DNA of 64,000 nt from assembly GCA_035079385.1 (NCBI GenBank), contig JAVHKY010000011.1, positions 10,372,001 to 10,436,000 of the forward strand, in the 5' to 3' direction. This document shows, piece by piece, positions 15,001 to 24,938 of this stretch. The stretch comes from Aspidiotus rigidus. Its lineage: Eukaryota; Arthropoda; Insecta; Hemiptera; Diaspididae. Under the pieces are notes generated by a model. That model worked only from the letters and a program-made list of their open reading frames with translations. It did no database searches and was not told the DNA's origin. How positions within the stretch are numbered: the stretch's first letter is position 1; the number at the start of each line of letters is the position of its first letter. A program made the translations under genes and the position numbers.

Positions 15001-18000
15001 ATAGCCAGGGAGCGGGGGGCGGTGAATTTACAGCTTGTTTGATGACGTTTTATGAGTGGGTCAGCCTTGTGGCGCCACAATCTGATGACGTCCTAGATCA
15101 GTTATTTTCAACTTGCACTCCTATTACATATAGCTCCAAAGTCCGGGCTTGTGACGTCACAGTCCGTCATAGGTCAGCCTTGTGATGTCATAATCTAGAT
15201 TTTTCGAAAGCCACATTCCCCCCCCCCCCTAGACAGAGATCCGGCAAGCTCGGAGCTCAAGATTTTCAAGTCCCCCTTTTATCATAAATTATATAGCCAG
15301 GGGGCGGGGGGCTGTGAAGTCACAGTTTGATGACTTCTAGGTCATCCTTGTGAAGTCACAATCTTATGACGTCATAGATCAGTTTTTTTTTAACTTCCAC
15401 TCGTATTATATATACAACTCCAAAATCCAGGCTTGTGACGTCACAATTTGATGACGTCATAGATCAGCTTGGTGACGTCACAATCTACATTTTTTGAATG
15501 CTACATGCCCCATAAAACCGGGATCCAGCAAGTTCGGAACTCGAACTTTCTAAGTCCCCCTCTATCATATATAGCCAGGGAGCGGGGGGCTGTGAAGTCC
15601 CAGTTTCATGATGTTTATGTGCAGGTCAGCCTTGTGATGTCACAATCTAGATTTTTCGAAAGCCACATGCCCCATAAAAGAGGGATCCGGCAAGCTCGGA
15701 GCTCAAAATTTTCCAAGTTCCCCTCTTATCATATATAGCTAGGAAGCGGGGCGCTGTGAAGTCACAGTTGGCTGACGTTTTATGTGTAGGCTAGCCTTGT
15801 GACGTCACAATCTGATACGTCATAAATCAGTTTTTTTTCAGTCCCACTTCTATTATTATATACTCGTAGCTCCAAACTCGAGGCTTATGACGTCACAATC
15901 TAGATTTTTCGAACGGCACGTGCCCCATAAAACACGTTCCCTGTCACCCCTCGTTAAACTCCTTTAAAGAACCACTGCACTGTGTTTTAAGGTAGGTACG
16001 GATTCAGTTTGTGCTACGTTCATGCTAAGTTGTGCTGGCGAATTTTTGGTTTGCGCTAGTCTCTTTTCTTCAACCGTTGAAGGGTCGATTTTTGGTCAGA
16101 AAACGGGCTGAATTGCGTCCCCTATATTGTGGCTGAATTGTACTGTTCAAAGTTGCCTCCCTATTGACATATTTTATATTTTTTCTGGAGTTTCGTGAGT
16201 CCTAGCCTTCTAATTCCAAAAATACGTGTTCACTCCACTCTAGCGAGTTTCCCCTCTCCCACCTCCCCGAAGGTAACCCTCGACATGACTATGAAAATCG
16301 TCGAGTTCTACGAGTTCTGGATCCTGGCCCCTAATTTCAGAATTTGCGAGTTCACACGACCCCTGCGAGTCGCCCTATACACTGTATCCCTTTTCTTTTT
16401 TCATAATAAACTATGACGAGGCCCCCTCTGTCTATGACGTCATCAACTGTGACCCCTACCCCGAGCCTGGTTCTGAAATCTGCGAGTTCATTCCATCTTC
16501 CCTCATCCTCATAAACTATTAGTGGTTCAGTATAGGCTTTCATACAGCTGTATGTCAGGCTTTGTTAAGCCTAGTTTCATAAAGACTAATAATAGGCCTC
16601 GTATAATGGTAACTGTTGGGAGGCTTATGGGTGGAGTGAGTGATCCCGAGAATAGAAGAGATTAAGGGTAAGGGAGAGCCCCAAGCTAATGACGTAAGCA
16701 AGACAGCAAAAAATGCGGTAAGCCAAGAACGGAGCACGATGGGCAGAGTGAATGAACCCCCTGAGCTAGACAGCTTATCCTGCAGTGTAACACGCCCCAT
16801 CCCCTCTGTGAGGAAAACGCATAATCTAAGCCATGATTTCATCACAAAGCAGGCGTGGCCTTAAAATATAAATGAAGTCATTCACTAGTAGACATGAAAT
16901 ATGATCCTTATTTATTTGGCTCGGCCAGAAAATCTCTCTTATATACCTTGAAAATGGAAATTTGAATGTCTCTACTAACACTCGCCCCTCTATTAGAAGT
17001 CTGCAACTTCGAGTTGCTCCCTATTGGTGACGTCACGACTTAATGACGTCATAGGGACTTGGAATCTATCTTATAATAGGTCCGGCTCGAATAGCTCGGA
17101 ATTCGAAACTTTCTCATAAGGTTGATGACATGGAAGTCAAAATTTTTTCAAGTCCTCCCGCTCTCCCATGATATTATGGTTCGAAAGTCAAAATTTTTGT
17201 AAGTCCCCCTCCTATCATATATTTGAGACAAGCTTAAGCCAAAATTGTAGATATAAATTCTACTCCTTATGATGGCTCAATTCAAGCCCCATGAGACGCC
17301 GCAGGTTAGTTTTTGCCGGACACCGAACGGCCGACGGCTGACGGTGAGACGCCAAAATTTTAAACAAGACTTTCCATGGAACAGGTTCCCTGTTAAAAGT
17401 ACCGCAAAAGATTCTATCCATTTTCATGCAAAATATCCATCAATCGTTGAAACATGGTCTTTCTTGACTACAGCTCCCTCTTCCCAAACGTGATAAAACA
17501 TGGGATTAGAACATGAAATATTGGCTTGGCCACACTGAGAAAAATTCAAACTCGGCGGCTCAATCCAGCTCAAACATGCGCACCTTAAAATTCGAACGGA
17601 AGGCTGAGGATATGGTCTTGCTACAGATGGTTGTCCCCACAGATGTGATTACCGTCTCCTCCCCTTAAGTGTTGTCATGTTTTATTTCTAAACAAATGTT
17701 TTAATGTTTAGGGTCAGAAATTACAGCACTTTAAAAAAGTTAAAATAGACCAGGAGTCTTACTAACACTAATCCACCAACAACGTAACGAACTTATTAGC
17801 GCGGAATAGTTTTCAGATGAATATATTACAATTTTAAATCGTTTTTTTAAATATTCTCATGTTCTGTAGACACGTGTAACGCCGACTTACGAGTAACTAT
17901 GCTATAGCAGTTTGTATTAATTATTTTATTGAAATCCACTTAAAATTTTTGCTTTCAGTAAATTCTAATTTGATCATTCTAATGACGCGTAACATGAAAA

Positions 18001-19160
18001 TGATTTTGTTTCTTTAATGATGATACGCGAACATTAACAGGAGGAAAAAAAGCAATGAAATTCAGCACGAGAAATTATAGGTAAATAGAGAAAGAGAGGG
18101 GGAAGAGAGCTAGAAACGCTGACATGTAAAAAAGTAAAATAAAATTCTAAAATGTGGGAGAGTCCTTGTTTCTTCTTCAGGATTATACGTATATAATTTG
18201 CAATAAAAATTACGATTAATTTATCTTCCCATCAGTACCCATGATCTTATGACACAGTAAATGGCTATTCCGATTGTATATAAAAGAAGTTGTACGGCCG
18301 TCAGTTTACAGTATTGTTGAAAGAAACCGGTATCCCTATGAACAGTCTCGAGACTTACACACGCTGAAAGGTCGCCTCGGTACGAAAGAAAATACTACAA
18401 AACCGGTCGTTTATGTTCGAAACGGTTTGCTCGTAACGTCGAGCATGCAGATTCAATTACGTAAGGGCGCTTAAAGTAGAACATTCAATTTTGTAAATGA
18501 AGACGAATCATTTAGATCGACCTATATGAAAGGACGTAAACTCACCACTTCAACCTTTTCGGCCTGCGTGAATTTATCGCCAATTTTCAGATGGGCGGCC
18601 GTCATCATGGATTCTTCTACACTAAGATACGGCCTTAATAAATCCTCCTGCATGATGTAAGCGGTCATTTTATTGAATTGGTGAAGATTGCGATTCTGTC
18701 CATTCGTAAATATTTTGCCTTGCACTCGACTCGCCCTGCCACAATCGATAGATTCGGATTCATTTATTGATAATTAACATCCCGTAAGAAAATTTTATAA
18801 CTTACACAAATCCTAGTAAGATATCCACTAGGGTGGTCTTGCCCGCTCCTGAAGGACCCATGATTCCGGACAATTTACCGGACTCGAATGCACCGCTAAC
18901 GCCATCTAAGATGGTTTTACTTCCTGCGCGCGAAGAGTAACACGATTAAACGAGGTCCTAAAATTCAAAATGGAATTAAGTCACTCACCAGTTGCTGTAT
19001 TCACCGTGTACCGCAAGTCGTGAAATTCGATGTCCACAGCCGGCTTCTCTAGTCGACTGGAGACCGTACTCAATTTCGATATTCCGACCACGCTGCATTG
19101 TCTATTCAATTGTGGCTCCTCGTGTTGATGAGCGCTCTGGACTTTTCCATTCGTCTGCAT
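1..19160 (-). CDS. ABCG-subfamily half-transporter (ABCG1/4-like), 3' end outside window
   Basis: Membrane ABC transporter of the lipid/sterol-exporting G subfamily, with the nucleotide-binding domain first and the membrane domain second. Coding exons in order: 18989-19160, 18806-18923, 18546-18735, 12885-13030, 12569-12807, 12402-12497, 11751-11908, 11379-11547, 294-394 and 1-169. All have AG/GT borders, and the nine junction phases agree, giving about 519 residues of an expected 600-700. Visible motifs: Walker [10 protein letters not shown] (80-88), Q-loop Gln126, signature LSGGERKR (181-188), Walker B LFLDEP (202-207), D-loop GLD (210-212), H-loop His238 in TLHQPSS. Membrane helices begin in exon 8, and the family block [12 protein letters not shown] is in exon 9. 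The start is the ATG at 19160, four codons after an in-frame TAA. Exon 5 uses a weaker donor, GTCAGT, but both phase and the NPADF block support it. The substrate cannot be read from sequence. The last exons lie beyond base 1. Confidence 0.93.
395..2428. other. Part of ABCG intron 8: dispersed repeats, no gene
   Basis: Start of the 11-kb intron between ABCG exons 9 and 8. It holds copies of a repeat with the core ACAGGGAACCTGT near 1830 and 2273, a poly-C run near 2218-2236, and a low-copy stretch at 560-1700 related to sequence near 11085 and 16010. Open frames here are short, have no recognisable product and overlap on both strands. No RNA gene or exon was seen. Confidence 0.6.
2733..3593 (+). 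CDS. Unrecognised multi-pass membrane protein, copy A (286 aa)
   Basis: I do not recognise this family. The frame is open from GTG at 2706, but the first ATG is at 2733 (MPTNR), so the product is 286 residues. Hydropathy by eye suggests about six membrane segments, two before and four after a charged loop. The loop at about residues 88-102 is an Arg/His/Glu-rich repeat (RERHRHRE type) that is much shorter in copy B. Conserved blocks shared with copy B are [21 protein letters not shown] and the tail QREEPP.PPLRL. It is intronless and lies antisense to ABCG inside intron 8. The copies differ at about a quarter of residues by eye, yet neither has a stop or frameshift and the indels keep the frame. 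That points to a real gene under selection. Function unknown; it may be lineage-specific. Confidence 0.72.
   Translation: MPTNRIEYLGHFRDKFLEHLKFFFVTGFFGISSLTILHIKSRASFDDHLLISALSLVLYIMCVTGLLKLFYTCIIRDGYYYRNENEEGDRERHRHRERHRHRDFKKILFGFLLHFIIISSLAAISLYAYIVSSNSFYLALACAFRILLPFRLLRLALIFLIKFGRDLIPVPPNHPRRNDPAFARQVCEKLTNWFFYFNIIGAAGTILWYDIEILDSLANYPVLKIIFGSSATMLIIVVVAGLVLIGFYCIINHATFQGLSDEPTTLKLLTTMIQREEPPTPPLRLL
3594..4635 (+). other. 3' flank of copy A, no further gene
   Basis: This 1-kb flank matches 9440-10497 and shows no open frame of substance. It contains AT-rich runs and a purine-rich stretch around 4325-4420 (GAAGAA-type). Any 3' UTR and poly(A) site of copy A should be here, but I cannot place them. 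Confidence 0.5.
4636..6480 (+). mobile_element. Penelope-like element 1 (decayed, RT plus GIY-YIG)
   Basis: Remnant of a Penelope-like retroelement inserted just after duplication unit 1. The reverse transcriptase is scattered over shifted frames: 4705-4930 ([13 protein letters not shown]), 4944-5200 ([19 protein letters not shown]) and 5192 onward with the catalytic block [10 protein letters not shown] near 5435. A GIY-YIG endonuclease domain follows. The 3' tail after 6373 resembles the tail of the Penelope copy at 41440-41500 (GGTTTATTAA.CGAAAGC). The boundaries are approximate. Confidence 0.85.
5192..6373 (+). pseudogene. PLE reverse-transcriptase C-terminus and GIY-YIG endonuclease, one stop
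   Basis: One frame runs from 5192 to 6373 with a single internal TGA at 6104-6106. It encodes the RT palm end (YVDD, then [17 protein letters not shown]), a linker, the domain block [11 protein letters not shown], and a GIY-YIG domain in which [21 protein letters not shown] supplies the two YI/YIG strands. The stop falls directly after GRQMKVR, inside the nuclease domain. The neighbouring Penelope copies at 39901-41386 have a sense codon there. Dead as it stands. Confidence 0.82.
6481..8269. other. ABCG intron 8 spacer: repeat copies, no gene
   Basis: Copies of the GGGAACCTGTTCTATGG-core repeat lie near 6770, 6938 and, inverted, 7258, among related stretches with poly-C runs (about 6890-6901 and 7681-7690) and phrases such as TATCATA.A.AGCTCGA. 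From about 7300 to 8269 I see only unique-looking AT-rich sequence without a coding frame. Confidence 0.55.
8270..10497 (+). repeat. Tandem duplication unit, copy 2 (2.2 kb)
   Basis: Second copy of the unit at 2429-4635. The upstream block (ATTTACACCAAGA.TGGTCAG), the coding region and the downstream block to the phrase GGGCGCCGTCCGGCAAAACG are all collinear. Because flanks and gene are duplicated together, this is a DNA-level tandem duplication and not retrotransposition. Confidence 0.85.
8591..9439 (+). CDS. Unrecognised multi-pass membrane protein, copy B (282 aa)
   Basis: Paralog of the gene at 2733-3593. The first ATG is at 8591 (MPTNR); the frame is open upstream only to a GTG at 8564. 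It has about six hydrophobic segments. The hydrophilic loop here is acidic ([10 protein letters not shown]) where copy A has Arg/His repeats. It shares [25 protein letters not shown] and the QREEPP.PPLRL tail. Intact, intronless and antisense within ABCG intron 8. No signal-type cleavage site or catalytic motif was noticed. Confidence 0.72.
   Translation: MPTNRNEYFSHFQDTFFEYVKFFGVIGFFGITSLFILHAESRASFDYHLLIRTLSFVLYIMCATGLLKIIYTCIIRDRYYLYLRNGNEEGEPEGDPHHDFKKELFGCSLHFIIIGSFAAISLYAFIDSWNNMYFALACAFYILLPYRLLRLAVVYLIEYERDLIPVPPNHPRCNDPAFARKVCEKLMNWFLYFNVIGAAGTIWWYNIEILDTLANYPILKIIFGFSAIILIIIVVVGLELMGLYCIINYATFQGLSDEPTKLEQLTAMIQREEPPSPPLRLF
10498..11378. other. End of ABCG intron 8, no gene
   Basis: Contains purine-rich phrases of the type GGGACTTGGAAAAA repeated at 10495-10680, an inverted partial GGTTCCCTGTT repeat near 10766, and a stretch near 11085-11160 related to 680-740. 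No exon or RNA gene supported. Confidence 0.5.
11909..12401. other. ABCG intron 6
   Basis: Intron between coding exons 6 and 7, with donor GTGAGT at 12401 and acceptor TTTTGCAG ending at 11909. It holds nothing else I can recognise. Confidence 0.6.
13560..14470 (+). pseudogene. R1-clade LINE remnant (3' end of ORF2)
   Basis: Inside ABCG intron 3. Frame pieces at 13855-14052 and 14203-14403 read like the C-terminal region of R1-type non-LTR retrotransposon polyproteins. One piece has a 'GTPVW...[12 protein letters not shown]' block after the RT domain. The other has '[19 protein letters not shown]' followed by decayed Cys-rich text. Stops and frameshifts separate the pieces. The 5' limit is approximate. 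Confidence 0.6.
14949..15920. repeat. Tandem array of TGACGTCA-rich units
   Basis: Four degenerate units start near 14949, 15234, 15526 and 15681, each opening with GGATCCGGCAAGCTCGGAGC or a variant. Units contain repeated phrases GTGACGTCACA and GATGACGTCATAGATCAG, so the palindrome TGACGTCA (the consensus CRE/ATF site) and near variants recur about every 40-90 bp. Related sequence occurs at 2080-2120 and 25500-25710. No coding frame is preserved. Confidence 0.75.
15921..18545. other. Remainder of ABCG intron 3, no gene
   Basis: Holds GGTTCCCTGTT-core repeats near 15946 and 17383, a fragment near 16010-16160 related to 560-740, and otherwise AT-rich sequence. The open frames near 16195-16864 and 18274-18474 have no recognisable product and no splice context. 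Confidence 0.5.
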
Positions 19161-20400
19161 TTGTTCTCGTTATTCGGCCACGCCAAATCGCCGAGTGAAA
19201 AATACCACTTTTAAGCGCGAGTAAAACGTGACGATCCGAGACACTGCAAATAATACGAATGTGTTTGCAAAATTATTATCGCTCGATTTATTGACGGAAT
19301 TCTTTCGAAGCTCGTCTACTCGTTATTGCACGTTTACGCAATTGGAAAATCTATAATGAGATAATTTTCAAGATCATCGGATTTTTTGCGTATGCGTTCT
19401 ACGTCGAGCACTTTTACTCATCGAGTAACGACGAATAACTGTAATTAATTTTGAAAGAAAATACGTACTCGTTATAATTACGAATTAAAATAATTGATTT
19501 GAAAGTTTGAAGACAATTTTAAAACTTTTTCTTTTTTCGGTGAAATGCGAAACGCCATTCCCGTAATTAAATATGAAATTTTTATGTAGCGCTGGGGTAT
19601 TGCGTTTGAACTTGAAATAGTGTTGTAAGTAGAGTAGGTAATAATTGGTTCGTGTAGACGGGAAGTTACGTACGACGCTTTAAAGCTCTTCGACTCATTG
19701 ATAAAATTACCTAGAAACTTGTATAACTTTCTTATCGTATTTTTATGTAGTTCATAACCAAACGAGATAACATAATTACTTAGCATGTGGGTGCTGACCA
19801 TGGAGTCTGATTTGAGCACGATTTCTTAATTCTTGACCAAGGCGATAGTCGCGCAAAATGACACTCTTTATCGATTACAAATTTTTCGAAAGACTCTCTC
19901 AAAATTATGCTTTCATGAAGGTTCACCAATGTTGGAAAATTTGAAGTAGTTATCAACAAAATGTACAAATAAATTCGTAACCTGACGTGTCTCAAACATA
20001 ACTTGAGGCAACGAGGCTTCCTAGCAATGATCTTTTATAATTTCCAAATGGGAAATTCGCAGTAGTTGATGCCCGTCATAGTAATGACGACATCACATGA
20101 AACTCGAAGGTGGTCTATTTCCAAATACCAATATCGTATCAATACCTATTCATTCAATATTAGGCACATTCATGGGTTCAATTAAGTACACGACCTAAAG
20201 CTTGCCATGCTATAAAGTATTGCCGAGTTTCATAGTTCAATCGGCCACCTAGTAAAGAATGTACTTTCGGATACAAAAAAAAACTCGCAGCTGTCTTCAT
20301 TAACCTTGTTAATTGAGGCAAACAGGGAACCTGTTTTATGGGCGTCACTACATTTTAATATTTTTTCAGAAATTTTGATCAAAATTTCTTGTTGAGGTGT
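19161..20400. other. 5' flank of the ABCG gene
   Basis: Sequence upstream of the ABCG start codon. It should contain the 5' UTR and promoter, but I see no clear TATA box or initiator that fixes the transcription start. A repeat copy with core GGGAACCTGTTTTATGG lies at about 20325-20340. Confidence 0.45.
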
Positions 20401-20960
20401 CATTTGAACTATTTTCAAGTCCCCGTACCTCCCACATTGACCCCTCGTACCGTACCTACGCCTAAAATAATATACAAACTATGTCAACTACCCAAAAGAA
20501 CTATCAACCCCGCAATTTACCGCTCCCTCTGCGTTTTCATTATGGCAACAAAGTCTTTTCTTATCGACACCGTAACTTCGTATCAGTTTTAACGGCCGAA
20601 GTACAAGTCATCTGTCAATGCTTAGAAACAATACTAACCTCTCTCCCCTCTCACCAAACTGCACTTTTCTGATCGCCACTGACTCCTCATCCGCCTTAAC
20701 GGCAATTTATAATCTACCCCTACAAACCCACTTGTCTCCTGAATCTATTCTGTCATCGACATGACTTTCATGTGGGCCCCGAGCCAGACGGGGAGCCAAG
20801 GCCTTGGAAAAGTCGACGTAGCCGACAAAACTGCCACAAAACTTCCACGAACCAATTATCCTCTTCTTCCCACTGGGAATGATCTCACCCACACCATCGC
20901 CTCAAAATTACTGACGAATGAATCACACTCTGGCAAATTCAAATCTTTTCAATCAAATCA
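20400..20960 (+). pseudogene. RNase H domain remnant of a LINE
   Basis: Frames around 20481-20672 and 20761-20970 together read like an RNase H domain of an I/Jockey-type LINE. In order they show 'SVLTAEVQVICQCLE' (SxxTAExxAI block), 'ATDSSSALTAI' (TDSxSAL block) and 'FMWAPSQTGSQG..KVDVADK' (WxPSHxGxxGNxxAD block), with the His replaced by Gln. Frameshifts separate the blocks. Decayed fragment. Confidence 0.6.
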
Positions 20961-21535
20961 GGGCTATTAAAACCATTACCCTTTGCGTAAGCTTCATCAC
21001 ACCAAGAATTCCGCCGTCACGGAATCTACCTTAGACGTCTTTGTACTGGTCACACTTAACTCACACCCGCTCATGTTTTTCCAATCTTTTCCCGCTATCA
21101 TACAAACATTGTAGCGTCTACCCCTCCGAGTCATTCACATTTTCGCATGCTCATCTTTAGCTTCTCTTCGCCACACCCACCAAATTTCACCATCCATCAA
21201 AACAATAATCCCTCATCTAAAACCAGATGCAATTGAGAGCCTGTACGAGTAAAGTAAGATAGCATTGACATCAATATGGTTTTCTGGCGACTAAAAATGG
21301 TACCTAATAGTCATATCCTAACCGAAATTTAACACAGATTACGAATTTCATATTGGTTTCGATGAAAAACTTGAGCTCCGACCACAGTTTCCAAAATTCA
21401 AAATTATTTCCCTCTGTGAAAACTGAATTTTCAACAGAAAAAAATCTGTGGCGACTAAAAGTGAACATCTATGTCTTTGGGCTGGGGGTCAGTCTGAAAC
21501 CTGCGTCACGTGGCGTCACGCTGTTCTATGTTTTT
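20961..21535. other. Intergenic, nothing recognised
   Basis: Possible 3' continuation of the LINE remnant until about 21240; after that, unique AT-rich sequence. No gene seen. Confidence 0.4.
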
Positions 21536-22190
21536 TTTTTTTTTTTTTTTTTTAAATTTGCCGTCCGACGTCCAAAATGGACTTGGGAAAATTTTACTTT
21601 TTATTTATTTATTTCATTCATTCATTCATATTTTATTTATTTATTTATTTATTCATTCATTAATATTTTATTTATTTATTTATTTATTTTTTTGTTTATT
21701 TATTCATTTTATTTATTCATTCATATTTTTTATTTATCTATTTATTTAGTTCTTTCTTTCTTTCTTTCTTTCTTTATATAATATGAAAGCATTTTTAATA
21801 ATTACATAGAAATTTTTAATTTGATAATTTTATCATAATTTTTATGAATTCGAATATTTTTTATTCGTTTTCATTATGATTTAATAATTAAAAATTATAT
21901 GAAAACAGAAATTTTTTTTTTGTATCTCTATAATTATTTTATTATTTATATTTTAATAATTTTTATTTATTAATTTTTTTTTAACAATTATTCATTATAA
22001 TAATTATATTATTATAAAAATAAGAGTTTTAGTTATATTATTTAATCAATTAGGAGAATACATTAATTTAATTCTATTAATAATTTTTTATTTTTTCACT
22101 GTTTCTAAAAATAATTTATTACGTATTAAAGTTTAATTATAATATTCGTTATTTATTTATATTTTTGTTTTCCTCTATCATGGGTGTATC
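21530..22190. repeat. Low-complexity block: poly-T, (TTTA/TTCA)n, (TTTC)n, then AT-rich
   Basis: A run of about 23 T bases near 21531-21553 is followed by ATTT/TTCA tetramer repeats to about 21750, a short TTCT run to 21775, and about 400 bp of nearly pure A/T to 22160. The open frames here (Phe/Ile/Leu/Tyr only) are translation of the repeat, not genes. Confidence 0.9.
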
Positions 22191-23865
22191 TCGGAGGTGA
22201 AAATTTCAACAGGAAATGTGTTCTATGTTTTTTTTTTTTTTTTTTTTCATGAGCCGTCCGTTGCCCTTTGGTATATTATGATAGGAAGGACTTGAAATAA
22301 TTTTCTTCTCCAATTCATGAGTATAAGGAAGAGTCTTGAAAAATCTTGAATTCCTTGCGGTAATAAATATGATAGAAAGAAATTTTTGAAATTTGGTGTA
22401 TTCTCAATTCAGTTCCACACTACCCTAGAGATCGAATTGATAGAGTTTTTGTTATTGTGGTTTCTTCAATAGGCCTATAAACCTCATTACTAAAACAAAT
22501 TTGACCCATAGGACAGGTTCCCTGCTTTCCTCGTTTAACATCGTTAAAAAAGCCTCAATTTTATGACGTCAATGACCTTGACCTAGCTTAGGGACTTGAA
22601 AAAACCTCTATCTTTAGCCTTCATTATACTAGCCCTAATATACATACTAGGCCTATACTAACTATTCTTTGCCTCCATTATACTCGGCTTAGTACGCAGT
22701 ATACTAGACTTGAGTTCGTCAACTAAATGGCCTAACATACAGACGTGTTCTAGACTAAGAAATGGGGATGAACGAATGGAGCAAGAAAGCCTTGATGGCT
22801 ATAGGCCTAATAATACCGGAAGAAAAGGATTTGATTGGAGTCAACAAGCCATCAACAAGCTCAGTTGCGAACTAGGCGAGGGCATCAACGTTGGTGACAA
22901 TGGGAGGAAGTTCGACGTCAGGAGAGAGAGAGGGCAACACAAGTAGAATAATTTTTCTGAGTCTCTCACTTATTTCACTAGCGGATACACATCTTGAATG
23001 TGAAAAATTTGTCTTCACCCCTGAGAATGGCAGCAGTAGATAAGAAGTCATTTGCTAAGAAGTAGCCTCAATTTGAACGTTTTTTGCTAAGAAGTAGCCT
23101 CAATTTGAACGTTTGGCCGAAAGTACCTCATTTCCTAACTAGTGGAATTTACCCATCGTAAATTGACCTTACGGCTCTCCTTTTTAGGATGGACTCTTGT
23201 TGAGGAGGACATAAACGCGGCTATTGTCGCTTTGAATAGGGATGAGAGGGGAAATCCAACAGCTGCCGATCAAATTCTACTCTTACAAGCGAGTAAGTCT
23301 CAACTGCTTTCTATTCAAGAATAGTGAACCTCCCTCAAATCAGGATTCAACCCAAAAGGAAAGGCCTCCCATGCATGACGAAAGCCTTCGATTTACGGTT
23401 TCAATTTACGAAACTGTAAACCAATGAAAGTGGATAATTTGGCCGTCGATTTAATGATTGGATTGCGAGTAAACATACAGAATGAAGTTGTCACAACTGA
23501 ATGCGCTAGAATTATGCAATCCAACCTAGTCATTATAGAAACTTGCACACAACTCCTACACTGAGGAAAACTTATCGCTCGAATTTCTCGTTGAGTATAT
23601 TATTAACTAACGATTTACGGTTTTTCTCACGATTAATTTATTCAAGGAGACAAATAAGAAACGACTTGTGTAATTGTAATCGGAAGATTAAGGTCGTACA
23701 TTCTGAAAAAAAAAAAATCAGAGAGAGAGAGCACACCCGCAATTTTTTATAGATCACCATCGGGTAAATTATTAAGAATCGTGAAAAATTGTATGGAAGA
23801 TGTTTTTGCTCCAGAGGGCGAAGGTATGAGGTCATGAGTGTAAGAAATCAATTTCAGAAGTGAAT
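22191..23865. other. Intergenic: repeat copies and a 41-bp direct duplication
   Basis: GGGAACCTGT-core repeats occur near 22210 and, inverted, 22508. At about 23047-23130 a unit of about 41 bp containing TTGCTAAGAAGTAGCCTCAA is present twice in tandem. No coding frame is supported. Confidence 0.6.
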
Positions 23866-24938
23866 CAAGTAGGGTATCGACAGATAGTTTTAATGCATAT
23901 AAGCGCATTGAGAAAAACTTGCACCTATCCTACGAATCGAGTTGATAACTTGTTTTATAGGTCGTCAATATCTAAATCCAAATGATATCATCGAGAGGTG
24001 TTATTTTAATAAGATCATCAAAGGTTTTTCCTCGAAGAAATCATAACCAATCAATTTAAATCTGCATGACCTCGATCATGTTACATTTTTCTATTGTCGG
24101 TTGCCAAAGATCCTAGTCATAATGTGGTTAGGTTATGTATTCGAAATTCATATGAGTTGGTGTCACTCATTCAAAGGACGTAGGCGTCGTCAGGTTGAAA
24201 GGTTCTTCCACAAAATCTTAACAATGATCCACCGAATTTACAGATTATCAATTTGAATTGTAAAAGCATCCTTTTATCTACATTGCGAACCCATTGGTCT
24301 ACCGATTACCTCGAATTCAGTGATATCATCAATTAATTTGACGTAAGATTTACTCTCGCATTGATGGAAAATTATTATCACGCTCGTAATTTTTATTTGA
24401 TATTATATTGACGCAGTCTAGACACAGAACCAATACCAAATCCAGCAATCACTAACGTCAATAGAAGCCTTGGCTTAGAATTTTCTCTGCGCGTTTCATG
24501 ACGACTCAACAGACATTTCAGGGGTTCGACGAAAGAAATGTAGAACCTACTTGCGTTCCCCAATCAATGCCAATGAGCCACATCGAATCGAGAGTTTTGG
24601 TCGAATTGCATCGAAATATTGTTGAAATCGACCTTACGTCAACGTCGATATTATAGGTTTGTGTACTCATTTGCCATGTAAATCACAAGTCGATTTTTCC
24701 AAATTTTCTATCAAACTGAAATCGACGGCTCTGTTGGGTCGATTTATAGTTTTCAAAAATGTACGCTGATCAACTTCAAATCGACCTGATATCAATATCG
24801 ATCTCTGGATTCGATTTCAAGTCGACTTCTTCAAATTTTCATCGACCTGGTGAATTGACTGCTTTGTTACTTAGATGTAGTTCTCTGGGAATTTACGCCG
24901 ACCGACCTTGAATCGAGCTAGAGTCGATACCCTACTTG
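23866..24938. mobile_element. Non-coding TIR element (about 1.07 kb, TCGAC-rich)
   Basis: Ends are the perfect 16-bp inverted repeat CAAGTAGGGTATCGAC (23866-23881) and its complement (24923-24938). The interior is dense in TCGAC/GTCGAT words and has no transposase frame. Looks like a MITE-type element. No target duplication was evident. Confidence 0.6.

Noticed and set aside
21353..21781. Long Phe/Ile/Leu/Tyr-only open frames resembling membrane proteins
   Set aside because: They are translations of poly-T and TTTA/TTCA simple repeats in two frames at once.
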